Shown: one piece after another, positions 22,086-34,797 of the stretch
How the letters are laid out: each line of letters opens with the position of its first letter
How positions within the stretch are numbered: the first letter of the stretch is position 1
Notes under the pieces: generated by a model
Database searches by the model: none
What the model was told of the DNA's origin: nothing
Seen by the model: the letters and a program-made list of their open reading frames with translations, nothing else
Program-made: the position numbers and the translations under genes
Assembly: GCF_945859685.1 (NCBI RefSeq)
Contig: NC_079149.1
Location: forward strand, 57,368,991 to 57,432,990
DNA from: Eupeodes corollae
Lineage: Eukaryota; Arthropoda; Insecta; Diptera; Syrphidae
Reading direction: 5' to 3'
Length of the DNA: 64,000 bases

Positions 22086-25000
22086 TATAACCTTTCTTGT
22101 AATGATGAGCTCAAGTCTTCTGTTACACCATGCGCATACAACAAAAATAAAACATTGAATAGCACAGAAGTATCCACACATAGTTTTATTATGTTAAAAA
22201 CGAAAATCAATTTAATAGAGCCCCGTGGCGTATACGCATATTTTTAAAAATCATATTTCTTTAATGAAATACATATGCGATTCTCTTGAAGTAATATTAG
22301 CTACTTTTTCGCAAATTTCGGTTACATTGTTTTTATTGTCTATCTACGTAAATCAGCCCAATTGTTGAAAAAAAGTTTTTCGAAAATTCGGTGCCAATTG
22401 CCTATTCAAAATTTGTGTGTAGTATGATCTTTAAAATGATGTAGTTACAAATCCCAAGGCAAACTACGACAAAGTTAGACGACTTGCATTGATGAATTGA
22501 AAATATTCAGCATATATAGTGACACTTCAAATGACAGCTCAGTTTGACAGGTGTCAGAGGTACTTTTTTGTACAAAGTAAAGAAGCAAAAAGCAAGGAAT
22601 TTTGGAATATCTGTCATCAATTGGTCCATTTTTGCAGCACTAGGACAAGTCGTTCTTTTTTTTCAAAAGTGCAAAGGCAGTTGGGTATCTAACTGATCAA
22701 TTGTTGTTGAACATAGTAGATATTTAACGGACCCTAACAAAAAGAGTCCAAAGAGGTCAAAGCACTCGAACAAGGTGGCCAGTTAACATATGTAGGGCAT
22801 GTTGCGCTGCACCATTTTGCAGGAATCATTTCTCCTTGAAATTATATCCAATGACATGAGCAATATAAAAGTAAAAAACGACTATTCCGCATATTAAAGT
22901 TTCCATAAACGCTAAGCCCGAAATGAGCTCCATCACTGAATCACGTTTGCCAAATAAAAACCAGGCGTTAATGTAGACATTGTTTTAAAAAAAAAATTAC
23001 CAGTCTATATTCCTACTATTTCTGAGAATTTGTTAAGAGTAATTAACAGTAGCAGAATTAAATATAAAAACAATTCCCTATTCTTTTCCACCTAGCAATC
23101 AAAATGAGCTTTGATTTTTTTTGTGTTCCTTTTTTAAATTGTACGATAGAGAATTCTTGAAGTCGAATCATAAAATACCTGTTATCAGATTATTCACAGA
23201 AAAAGTGAGAAATTTGTATATGTTTCTGAGAATACAAAAATATCTGAGAACTTAGAAATATGAACTGTCCAAATATATTTTTTGTACAGAAGTTTTAAGA
23301 ATTTTGTACGATTATACCAGAGCACACTACAGTGAGCTTTAAGGGTCTTTAAGTCTTTTCTATATTATAATAATTGTCACAAAAACTGGGTTTTGAGGAA
23401 GCGTTTTACTTCGGTTGAATTAGGTTAGGGAACAGTCATTAAAGTTTGTTTGAAGGACTTAGACTTCATATTACATATTTTCACATCTTTGACATGTTCT
23501 TCATAAAGGTGTTTTATGATCTCTACCTAAATAAATCACTGCAGCTACCAAACTAATCCTTGTCAATCTATCTTTATTTTAAAATCGAATACTTTCCATG
23601 AGCTTAACATATCTCATGTTGATCTTTCCAAGTAATATAGTAACACAATATAATACAAGCAATTAATAAGCTTCGTCTCTTTTATGCTTCATTTAAAACC
23701 TTTTTCTAGCGAGTGATAACAATTTTACAGTTCAACGAATTATATTCAATAAAAAAATTAAAACTTTTATTTTCTTTTTGGCATTAAGCTTTTCCGTAAC
23801 TGTAATATTCTTCAATGATCCTATAAACAGGTCCTGCTTCCTTCTCTTCTTTTTTATTACCAATTAAGTGTTCAAAAGCAATTAGAACCAAAATGCCAAA
23901 TGTACCTTACCTACTTACCTAGAACAAGAAGAATCTATCTGGCAAGAGCAGAGCTTTCCCTTATATTAAGGAAAGGAAACTAAAGCAAAAACAAAATAAA
24001 TGCAAAAAAAACGAAGAAAAATGACGAAAGAACAAAATAAAACAAAATGAAAAGAAACCCATTGTACGACAATTTCCTTGAATATGTTTTTTTTCAAGCT
24101 CTTTTTATTCTATTCTTTCTATTACTCCCATTCTCAATATCATGGAATGATTTCAAGTGGACATAAAATCCACAAGACAGACCCAACAGATTGCACCTTT
24201 TCTGAATGCCGATGCCACAAGCAAAAGACAAGACAAGACACTAACATTCCAAGTTCCAACATAAGATGCCCCATCATCATTGTAGCTATAAGAAGCCTCT
24301 CTTCTCATGGTTTTGACCATTTCTAGGATTTTAATGAAAACAATTTGCACTCACATTCTTAAGTAGGTAAAATGTGCTTCAACACAGCAAAAACACTAAA
24401 ATTAAACTCCTTTTATACCCAAGAGTTGATCACAAAACACTAACACTAACACACACTCACATCCTTATAGGTATACTCATACAGAAACAGAAAAACCGAA
24501 ACCAAGTAGCCAGAAGTTTAGGGACTCGAACTTGAGTGCTTTAGTTTTTGGGTTCTTCAAAGTTATATTTTTATATATGTATGAACATTACATACTTCAC
24601 AACAAAAGCAACAAAAATACGACAGAAAGCAAAATAAAAACCCCACTAAGAGCTAAATTGGCTCGAATTTTAAGGGTTAAAAATTAGGGTGCTATCATTT
24701 TTCTGGGCCATTTTTCTATGTTTCTTTTAGCAGGATACTAAAAATACCATCTTTCCTTTTTTTAACGATACGAGATACGATGCGAGATGAGAATGAAACA
24801 ACAATCCTCAGATTGCGTCTGTGAAAAATGGAGAAATAAAAGTACATGAAATGCGAAATTGACTGAAATGGAGCGAAGAATTCGCATGTCTTTTTGTCTT
24901 TTAACAGAATAATGATGATTGGGATTAATTTCACCAGTGTGTTTGTTTAATCAATGTTTCTAAGTATTTTAATTTCATATTTATATTTCTTGGCAGATAT

Positions 25001-25954
25001 CGTTAATTGCTTAGTTATTTAAAAAAAAAAAAAATTACAAACAAAATATTGCCTCATGCTTTGGGTAAATTTGGAAAAAGGGTAGTACAAGTTATACGAG
25101 TAAACGCAAACATTGCTTACGTTACGAAACATATCGTCGTCGAATTGTTTACTTTCACTAGCTTCACGGTAGAGCATTCTTTTATCAAAAATTGTCAAGG
25201 CATTTCAATGATTTCAGAATGTATCTCACGGATTGCATCATTTATATTGGCCTAAAGTGCTTAATCATTTTTTTATTTTAACAGTAAACATTGCGCATTA
25301 TAAACAATCCTGCTCATGCTTGAAGGACGTTTAGCTAAACGAAGAAATAATAACTTCATCACTTGTTTGATGAAGATAAGAGCTATGCACATTGCACATA
25401 CTTTAAAAAGTCTGAAAGACAACAAAGTGTCAGGTACTGAACGGATGCAAATTATTACTCCAAGTAATTTATAAATTGATTTCGGAAGATTGACATAAGG
25501 GTATTAAATTTATAATGATATCACTAAGTGCAGCAAATATATGCATATAAAGTTGTTGTGTACAACTTCATATTTTAATATATCATACCCTACCGGTTGG
25601 ATTCATACTCGGGAAATATAATATAATAATTTGATGCAAGTTAACAACTGATCAGATTTGTACAGCCAAGTGATGGAAAAATATCTAAAATTTAAAATAA
25701 CAACATACCCTCTGTTTATAGCCTTCAAAACTAATGACAGCATATAGCAGGGTACAACTTTTTAAAGTCATAGAAGCATTTAGAATTTAAAATAAACTGA
25801 TAAGACTATCAAGGATTATTATGTCAAACTTTTTAAGGCAATTAAAGGTAACTAGATTGCTATCAAGGCACAAAAAAATGATCTTTAACTGGGGTTGGAG
25901 ATAGCAATCCGAGACCACTAATAGGATAATCGTCAAAAAGTCCCAACAACTAAT
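22086..25954. other. AT-rich stretch without a recognisable gene
   Basis: No frame with known motifs was seen on either strand. It contains short poly-A/T runs (for example 25020-25035) and nothing else that I can assign. Confidence 0.5.
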
Positions 25955-26911
25955 GGCTTAGGCAGATAACATTAAAGTCGTTTTTAGATGCAAAAAAGGT
26001 GTACAGTACTCATTTATCAATGTAAAAACAGGTGTTATCCGACAATGCGCTGCATTGTGATGCGACTTCTTCAACATCGTTCTGGTAAGGATTTTGCAAA
26101 ACTCAACCGTCAAAACTAGAGGCACAATCTTCCAAAGGTCCATCCAATTACTTGGATACGCAGATGATATTGACATAACTCGAAAATCAAAGCGTGATGT
26201 CGGAAGCGAAGAAGATAGGTTAAGTGGTCAATGAGGGCAAGACCAAGTATATAATGCCATCAAAAAAGGACATTGAACAACGACTTCTTGGAGAAAACTT
26301 CACAATGGACAGCTATAACTTTGTGGTGGTTGGGGACTTTGTCTACCTAGTAACCATTAAAAACTCAGACAACGACACCAGCGCTGAAATCAGACGAAGA
26401 ATAACTGCTGCTTCTTTGGACTCAGAAATTGAGTAGTTAAGTCCTCTCTCGACCATCTAAAATCACCATCTTTAAGACATTTATCATCCTGGTTCTCATT
26501 TGCGGCGCTGAGGCCTAGACCCTGTCAAAGAATGATGAGAGCGTCTTAGGATGTTTCGGGAGAAAAATTCTTTTTGGTCCCGTCTGTATAGATGGAGAAT
26601 GGATGAGAAGATAGAACGACGAACTATATGGCATGTACCGCGAAACTGACCTCGTTAACAGAATTAAAGTCTTTACCGACTTAGATGTTTGGGTCATGTA
26701 GAGCGAATAGCCACCAATGCTCCAGCCCAGAAGGTCTTTGAATCCAATGTCGAGGGATGGCGCACGCAGTTGGGTGAAGACCTCAGCTAAATTGGAGTGC
26801 GAAACTGGAGACAGCTAGCTAGGGACTGAGCTGGCTGGAGACGCATGTTGGTTGAGACCCAGGTCTGCCCCGGACTGTAGCGCCATCTTAAGTAAGTAAG
26901 TAAGTAAGTAA
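25955..26911 (+). mobile_element. LINE-B copy 2 with (TAAG)n tail
   Basis: It starts in the RT palm. LGYADDIDI (about 26155) holds the catalytic Asp pair, followed by the frame 26224-26436 with VNEGKTKY, YNFVVVGDFVYL and DTSAEIRRRITAAS. The C-terminus is relics of YRLRCLGHVERI, NAPAQKVFESN and GVRNWRQLARD. The 3' end reads GGACTGTAGCGCCATC then (TAAG)5. Many stops break it. It aligns with copy 1 (10380-10873) over the last 500 bp. The clade is RTE-like or Loner-like; the motifs do not settle which. Confidence 0.86.
26889..26911 (+). repeat. (TAAG)5 tail of LINE-B
   Basis: TAAG repeated about five times directly after the LINE-B 3' UTR. The same unit ends the SINE at 41504-41520 and at 61593-61599. 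Confidence 0.9.
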
Positions 26912-26954
26912 AAACTTATTTTTCCAATTTGGATTGGTCCAATCCTGAATTTAC

Positions 26955-27150
26955 CTTAAGCCAATTGTAGCAACCGACAAAATATAGAAGACAAAATACA
27001 CAGGCGTCTGCTAAATGCTAAAAGAAGCTATTATAGCTTATCAAAACTCTTTAAATCCAAACATCTTCCCCGTTTTAAGGATACTTAAGGATACCGGGCA
27101 CATAGTAGTAAAATTTTTTACAACCGGGACTGTTGGAAAAGAATGTTGAA
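26955..27150 (+). pseudogene. Possible small LINE RT fragment
   Basis: Translation near 26985-27070 gives HRRLLNAKRSYYSLSKLFKS, like the RT thumb segment preceding the C-terminal part of LINE-B-type proteins. No longer frame or other motif supports it. Confidence 0.4.
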
Positions 27151-27345
27151 CCATGTCCATACTGGATAAGGGTTGTTACAGGAATAATGACAAAGTGAGT
27201 AAGTAACACGGCCCTTTAATGGCCATTATTGATCACTGTTGTAAACTTTTTAAACAGCACTATACGCAAAAATATGTAACTCCAGCCCAAACTCTTGGTT
27301 CCATCGGCCACATTCTACATCACATCGAACTTTAGGGATTGTTTA

Positions 27346-28074
27346 CTAGCATAAAAGGCTTACAAACTTTTTGTACGAACTTGATTTCAGCAGGCGTGGA
27401 AAAAACTCAATTTCATTTTCTGGGGTACACAGCACGTTTTTTGGAAATATGTAGTTGTTAAATATTTTTGAACTTTTTTCAAGCATATAGTGATATGATT
27501 CGTTGTTACACGGACGTTTGATAATGGCTTTCTGTAAAGATTTGCAGCGGTCAAGTGCATAAGGTTTCATAGAATAAATATCTAAAATATAAGTTATATC
27601 GTACGGTAAACACAACTTATTATCATACTTAAAAAAAACATCAAAAAGTCCTTCTTCACCATGGGTTCCAACACTTGTTCTTGATATTCATATAGTGGTT
27701 AAATGAAAGGTTAATAAAATGCTTGTTATTAAAATAACTATAACTTTTTTTATTAAGATTTTTAATACGTTCTTTTTATACGGTGTTTTCCGTCCATCCA
27801 TTAATTTAGAAAATTAGCATTACTTCCCTTAATTTTGGTGAGACAAAAGTAAATCATACGTCAAGTCTGATGTACTATCTCAAAAAAGTGCAACCATTCC
27901 TTACGTCATTTTGAAGAAATTGCGCTTTCGAATCATTTCAAGAAGTTTACCATTATGCCTTGAATCATCTCTTACATCGATAATTTTAAAATTCGTTGGT
28001 TCCAAAATCAAATTTTTGACTGTTCTAGGTAATGGAGCTTGTTGAACGGTGTTCGCTGATTTTAGTTCTGATTT
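27346..28074 (-). pseudogene. Unidentified decayed reading frame
   Basis: On the minus strand two open stretches share one frame. 28074-27904 (57 codons) contains PLPRTVKNLILEPTNFKIID. 27636-27346 contains KLCLPYDITYILDIYSMKPY and further on FPKNVLCTPENEIEFFPRLL. Between them the same frame shows coding-like text broken by stops (GMVALF, STSDLTYDLLLSHQN). Composition is balanced and unlike the low-complexity frames around it. I recognise no family; it has neither RT nor transposase motifs. It could be a host pseudogene exon, an unknown element's gene, or chance. It lies between a LINE-B and a LINE-A copy. Confidence 0.4.
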
Positions 28075-28084
28075 TCACAAAATA

Positions 28085-29575
28085 GGTTCTGTTATTTTTC
28101 AATGTTCAATTTCGACTTCTACTTTCAAATGCTCACACTTTGCACCAATTCCTATTTTAATTATATGTGTTTTGAATTCTTCGTAAATAAGCAACTCATT
28201 AACTACTGCTTCCTTTATCGAAGCCCAAATTTAGACACAGTATCAACTTCTCGTGAAATTGATGCTTTGGCTAATTCCATCCAAAGAATTGTTTCGTCCT
28301 ACCGTCGCACTAAAATCGTTATTACGGGCGATTTCAATGTACCCAATTCTTCATGGCTCCAACATTCAGGCCAGACAACACCCGATGGAGTGTGTGCAGA
28401 AATCTTCGCTGAGTTGAAGCGAATAGGGTTAAAAGCATCAGACCTAGGGAAAACGCATGGCTCGATGCGAGATGTAAAGAGGTTATTAGCGCCAAAGAGG
28501 TAAGTTTCCGTTGCTATAAAGCCATTCGTACTGATGAAAGCCGGAAAAAGTTCAAACAAGCCAGGAAGGAACGTAACGCCCATATTCGACGAACCAAATT
28601 TTTACATGACCAAAAATTACGGCAAAAATACTGCAATGTTCCAAAGGCAGTAAAATATCATGAAATATCTTGAAGATTGAAAGCTTTTTATTGACCGGCA
28701 GTACGACTTTCGAAGCAATAGGTCCACTGGTGATGTCATGGTTCATCTCACCGAACAGTGGAGCGATTCTTTACATCGTTTTGGAGAAAGTAAGATTAGG
28801 GCACTTGATATTTCGAAAGCATTTGATTGGGTTTGGCATCAGGCTCTCTTATCAAAAATGCGTGCTTTCGGTTTTCAGGAATCCCTGCTTCATTGGATTA
28901 GTAATAATTACCTTTCGGATCGTTCAATATAAGTTGTATTCGATGGATTCAAGTCTGAATACCATAAAATAAATGCTGGTGTGCCCCAGGGCTCTGTTCT
29001 ATCTCCAACACTCTTTCTCACACACCTCGATACTTTAGGTATGTGTGTCACCAACCACCTCTTGTGGAATGATCATATACGCGATGTCGCCAAAAATGCC
29101 GCAAGGTGTTTCGGTTTTCTTAGGCGATGCAAGAAATATTTCACCCCTTCTGATCTAGCTGTTATCTTCAAGACTTATATGCGTCCAAAGCTTGAGTATA
29201 ACTCTCATCTCTGGGCTGGTGCTCCTGCAACTTACTTAAGCCTCTTGAATAATATTGAACGTAGAGCATTTAAATTGATTGTTGATAATATCATCATAAG
29301 TTCATTTACTTCGCTTGAACATCGTCGTAAGGTCTCTTGTCTGACCCTTTTTCACTGTTATTTTAACGGCTTATGCTCTAGTGAAATAGCCAGCTGCATT
29401 TCTACCCTTAAACAGTTCAACCGTAATACTGGTCATCAGTATACCCTCGAGCCCAACTTCGGCCGTACTGTTAAATACAGAGATTCGTTTTTTAGCCGTA
29501 CTACCACACTCTGTCTTTCCTAGTCATTACAATATTCTGGAATTCAAAACCAATGTGTACCAACATTGCACCTTT
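28085..29575 (+). mobile_element. LINE-A copy 3, with two internal deletions
   Basis: The endonuclease part (28102-28430) has NYCFLYRSPNLDTVSTSREI and VITGDFNVPNSSW. It breaks off at about 28430 and resumes in the linker, then in RT at YLED-KLFIDRQYDFRSNRS (28660). LDISKAFDWVWHQ follows, then AGVPQGSVLSPTLF, which jumps directly to LDTLGMCVTNHLLWNDH. The whole FADD region is therefore deleted. The C-terminus (to 29523) is relatively intact with LEHRRKVSCLTLFHCYFNGL. It ends at EFKTNVYQH (about 29570) without a clear tail. Confidence 0.88.
28981..29523 (+). pseudogene. LINE-A RT C-terminal domain (copy 3)
   Basis: A 180-aa open frame begins at PQGSVLSPTLF and continues after the deletion with the thumb and C-terminal region (AARCFGFLRRCKKYF, YMRPKLEYNSHLWAGAPATY, IERRAFKLIVDNIIISSFTS, FGRTVKYRDSFFSRTT). 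The ending WNALPxSVF found in copies 1 and 2 is lost. It cannot polymerise because the palm motif is gone. Confidence 0.86.
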
Positions 29576-32500
29576 ATATCTGACTGTTATCTGCGATTCA
29601 TAAGTCATACCCCTTCCAAAGACTGCGTATGCTTTGAGTTTCGTGACTATATGTTCCACTACATGTATGTCAAACCTTTGGTTTTGTATGATACCAAAAA
29701 TAAATTGCGGTCTACAACTTGACCTTGAAAAGGAGGAACAAAAGGGTTCTAGTCCATTTTCTATCGCGTCCGTATTTTTTTAATATGAAGAAGATGCGCT
29801 TTAAATTATGCGCCGTCACTTTTTTATCAAGAAATAAGAAATTACCTACAGTGCTGATATTTTTAACTTTAAAGTATTGATTGATTGACAAGATTCGGCT
29901 TTGCTTTTTCTACTTAGAGTGAAGTCTTCAAATTCCTGAAGAAGTCAAAGACTCTTTGTTCTGAAATTCTCCTCTCATTTATTAAAAAAAGAGAATTTAT
30001 AAAAACATACAAAAACAAATAGAATGTTATTAGTACTGTAAAACATAGAATACGAGAGTACTCTCTATACACGCGTTCATGTCTCCTTCCTTCCATTGTT
30101 AGAGCATCATTTGGTTCAATATTCTTTACAAGGATCAGGGTAAAGTGGCACAGTGGTATTGCCAAAGGGATTTACTGTCCTGGACCATTGGATTGAGAGA
30201 TACAAACACTTGGCATTTTGTTGTAAATTTTAATTGTATTCTTCCTGGTTCTGTCTTTCTGCTGTCTGTCTACGTCGCTACAGGTCTACGTATTTTTCTC
30301 TGTAAATTTAGTTTGAACTGTGCGGTGCGGTATAAATTGTTGTGTATCGTTTTGAGTGAAAGAAGGGGTGAACTTTTGTGTCACGCAGCAGAACAAGGAT
30401 AAATCAGAGCTTAAGGGAGTGTCAATGTTTTCTGTCGTTTCTGTATGTATGTATATATTTTTTTCTAGTTTTCTTTCGCTTTTCTCGATGTTCTTCTAAC
30501 TTCTACGTATATCCAATGGGACTGTAAACCTGGTTTCACCTATCTACCAATACGGAAAAACTGATTTATTTGCTCTTCTTGGCAATACCAAAGGGGATTC
30601 AGTCGAGAATGACGAAGTGTATCTACCTTTGTACCTTTAGGTACAATTCTATCTCCGGATCTATCTCCTGAGTCATCTTCTTACACACTGAAAATTGGAA
30701 CTGAGTGACAAAGTAATTTGAGTAAATGTTTGCGATAGTATGTACGTTGAAAGAAATTGTCAATCCCAAGACTGCTATAGGATAGGACTAGGCAAAGGTA
30801 CTAACAGAAAAAAACACATTGCATCATAAAGTTGGCAATATGCCATCAACATCACAACGCAATACAGACTACAGACGACAGAATTGAGGGGCTTGTCCCA
30901 ATATATGATGAGGGTATAGGATTGTGTCAACACCCTTAAGTCGTCGCTCGGCGTCATCGTCGTCGACGTTTTGATGTTGTCGAGAACGAGGATATAATAT
31001 TAGAAAAATATTTTGTTTGCAAACTTCAACTTTGGCAGTGATGCTTGCATTCATGATATATTTCCTCCTCAAAAGTGCACCATGTAAACCCCTCGGGGAC
31101 AACCTTGTAAAAAGATCATCCGCATCCAAGTTGAAATCCCAAACTTCTTCTCTATGTTATTTTTTAACAAAAATAAAAATAATAACAAAAAAATGTAAAA
31201 AATAAAACGCATTTAGGTGTAAATAGCCCTTTACACTAGGGTAACTTCCTTGTTTTATACACATTTTTTTTAATTTCAAGACTTAGCTTTCTGAGCAATA
31301 AATCAGCTAAAGACGACACCTCTCCTCCATAGTGACAGTGTGAGGATGTGGAAGAGATAAGTTTCGTCAAAAGGACATTGCTGTCGCGTTGATAAAGTTT
31401 TAGTAATGTAATGACGACCTGGATCAAAGAAAGAAGGAAAATTAGATTTTCATCGTCTTCTTAGTTCTTGTTTTTTTTTTTAAACATTTATTTTTTGTTT
31501 ACTATATAAAACAAATGTATACCAAAGTCAGTGTAGATTTTTAAACTTTTAGTTGAAAACAAAAGCAGTTCTAAAAGTTTAATACGAAAATGAGTGAAAG
31601 GTTACCCAAGAGGAAAGTTTACTTTCTTAACTCAGCTGGGTTTAATGTTGAAATTCGTTCAAATAGCAAATTAATCTGACTTTGATTACTTAATACAGGA
31701 AGACTGAAGACTATTAAATTGCTTTGAAATTTTACAAAATGTTTTAGAATAAGAAGAAAATCAGGTACTTTTCTAAAGAATTAACTTTGTATTTTGTATA
31801 TACTCGTTAAATGTAAAGTCTCGCTTGAATTACACGTGCCAATTGTAAGTGTTTACATAGCGACGAACTTTCATAATTTTTTTTTGTCGGTTATTGAAAT
31901 TAGGATAGAATTTTTCTTTCAGCAACATCAGGTTGGAAAATTAGCATGATTTTTGTTATTCAATTTTGTTGGGAAATTATTAAACAAAAAAGGTTTTTAA
32001 TCTCTTTAATTGACTGCAAGTTTTTATTCCTAGAAGATTTTGAGAGATGTTTCAGATCTGTTCACCACTTTATATGTCAAATACCCAAAAACCGTTTGTT
32101 GACAGTCAAATTTCAGAATTTTCTAGTTTTCTACAGTGTGTGTACTGACTTCACAGTTTAACCGAAGTTGGATTCAAAGACGTTCATTCTTGAAAAAGTA
32201 GGTGTTTTTACGAAATGTTAAATATTTATTAATTGAGTCAATGAGTACAGAATTTGATGAATATTTTGATTAATTAAGTAAAAGGTATGTTAGCGCCATA
32301 GTTTGATATGCTAAAAAAAAATCTAAGCTTTTCAATCAGATTGAAATTCAATCGACAAAGAAAAGATTGACGTGAAATCTTTACATTAAATTACACCAGA
32401 TTTGAAGCAGAAGTTCAAATACTCTCAGTGACTAGAAAGATATGGGCAATTTATTATGGAAAGCTTTAGTGTATAAAAGCTACCAGGGAAAACACGAAGA

Positions 32501-32744
32501 CAATGACACGTTGAATATTTTCTATTCTGTCTTTAAAAACAGATTAGTATCACACTCTTACAAAACAAGCCTTTTCAAGAATTCGCCTTACAAAAGAAAC
32601 ACATTGAACTTAAATAAGATATTACATAATTATGGAACTCTCGGGAATTTTGTTTGAGTAGTTCAATTGTTTTTTAGCTTTTTACATTTATCAATATTTA
32701 AAATCAAACGATTTTTACTGCACCATTTCTAAATACATTTATAC
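29576..32744. other. AT-rich stretch without a recognisable gene
   Basis: No coding motif or RNA gene was seen. A 71-codon frame (32442-32657) has ordinary composition but no recognisable motif. A GTC/GTCGT-rich patch lies near 30950-30980. Confidence 0.5.
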
Positions 32745-33200
32745 TTACTGGTAGCTCTTAACAATCCTTGATTAATGTTAATAAATCGAAAAATTTGAAC
32801 ATCATCTGCATATATTAGCGAAAAAGAGTTAATTAAAACAGAAGGCAAATCATTATTAAATTAAATAAACAGCAACGGACCACAGCGACTCCCTTGGGGT
32901 ACCCCATAGTCGCCTTTTAATTAACATAAAATGTTGCTCTTGAACATGACGCTATAATATCTTTCTTAAAGGTATGACGAAATCCACATAAAGAAACGGC
33001 CGTTAAGACCAATTTAACTTAATTTATCTTCATCATCAATCAACTTGCTATAGTCTGTAAAAATGAAATAGGCTTGAGAGTGCTTTTGGAATGCATCCAC
33101 ACAAATAATAGAGAATTGCAACAAATTAGTTATTATAGATTTTTTTCACATACCCCTGTTGATTGTTATCCATTTGAATCAATGGATAAAAAACAAAGTG
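32745..33200 (-). mobile_element. Jockey/CR1-type LINE RT fragment
   Basis: Minus-strand translation gives FIFTDYSKLIDD (first catalytic region, about 33070), GRFFMWISSYL, YGVPQGSRCGPLLFI (about 32915) and SFSLIYADDVQIFRF with YADD intact (about 32815). Stops separate these pieces. Only the RT palm is present, so this is an old 5'- and 3'-truncated piece. Confidence 0.78.
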
Positions 33201-33905
33201 CTTGGATTTCAAAAGGGCATAACAAAATTCACTAAAATTGTTAAGTATGTGACTAAGGTTAAAAATTCACTGGTTTCAAAGTATGAAAAAAATAAGTAAA
33301 CAATACATTTCCCTTGAAGTTCCACTACAAAAGTAAAAACGAAATTTAAGACAGAAATAGATAGGATTGTGATGTAGGAATCATTCCCTTTCCATTGGTG
33401 TGCCTATCTTTGAATAAGACAAACTTTACAACAAGTTATGAGCAAAAATCCATGTTCAAACTTAAAATGCGAATATCTCGCTTAATATAGAATAGAAATG
33501 GCGATCTCAAGGCAACCTAGCCTGAGATCCAATTAGCGCTGTAGTGCGCCGTTTTGATACCAAAAATTCCTTTGACCTGTGATAGAAAGGGAAAGATTTA
33601 TAGAGAAGCTTCATAGCGATTATGTTAGAGCCATTTTGTCGCATTGAGAAAAAAGATTAGGTCTCTAATCTTTGTTCAGAAAGCTCATCAAGTTCTTGAA
33701 AGAATGCTTCTCCAAAGTATTTCATTCTAGTGTTTGGCAAAGCAGGACATTTGCAGAGGAAATAGATTATCGTTTCACTTTCTCTTTGGTTACTACAGCT
33801 ACGGCAAAGTACGTTGTAAGAGATACCCAACTTCTCTGCATGAACTCCTAAAGGCCAATGTCCGGTACAAACCGCGACAATCCTGGCTATGTCTTGCCTT
33901 GGCCT

Positions 33906-34763
33906 TCATAGAAGATCATTTGTACGGGTTTTGTTATAGGTGGGCCATATCTTCCTAGATATAATGCAGTTGGGTAAATTGCTCCAGCTTCGGTTTGATT
34001 CAGTTTGGTAGATAGAAAAGATTTTACCCTTCATAGCACCAAGAGGAATGTTAACCATTTCCACAAGTGTACTATGAAGGGCCGATACTTGTCTGGCTAG
34101 CTCGTCAGCCCGTTCATTTCCCACGATACCGCTATGGCCCGGAACCCAGATCAGGGTGACACCGAGGTTAAAATTCAGGTTCGCAAGCTCATCGCGACAT
34201 TGCTGGACCAATTAAGATGAGGATATGGCCGAGTTAATGGCTTTGACAGCTGCCTGACTGTCTGTAAAGATAGCCGCATTTCGGTTTTGGTTTGGGTTTT
34301 GTTTAAGTATTTTACATGCCTCCCTTATTGCCAGCAGTTCAGCCTGAAAAACGCTAGCAAAGTCAGGAAGCCTAAAGGATTTGGCTACATTTAGGGACTC
34401 AGAAAAGATCCCAGAATCAACTCCGCACTCCATCTTTGAGCCTTCAGTAAAGATGGTTGTGTTGAAACCTATCGACACGATGTCATCCTTCCAATCTTCT
34501 CTCGATGGGAAAAGAACCTTCAAACCTTTACGAAGCTTCAAAGTAGGAGTGCAGTAGTCAGTGTCTACCGAGATAATATCTGAGGGAATGAATTTCGTTG
34601 TGTTGCTGTGACCATAAGGTTTTGACAACCAGCTATTTGATTCCTTTAGCCTAATAGCGCTGCAGGAAACTATGTATTTAATAAAAAGGTCGATTGGTAG
34701 AAGATACAAAATAACATTTAAGGCGTCCGTTGTGCAAATACACATGGCCCCTGTGGTGCCCAC
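33906..34763 (-). pseudogene. LOA LINE RNase H and C-terminal region (copy 2)
   Basis: The frame 34212-34763 has the RNase H start with TIFTEGSKMECG, where the first catalytic Asp is changed to Glu, then FQAELLAIREACKIL with the catalytic Glu and IFTDSQAAVKAI with the next Asp. A stop follows, then 33906-34211 resumes in the same frame with VTLIWVPGHSGIVGNERADE (His and last Asp). The domain is complete in order but damaged by the Asp change and the stop. Confidence 0.88.
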
Positions 34764-34797
34764 GCAAGCTGTTCTCTGAATCTTCTTTAGCTACTTT

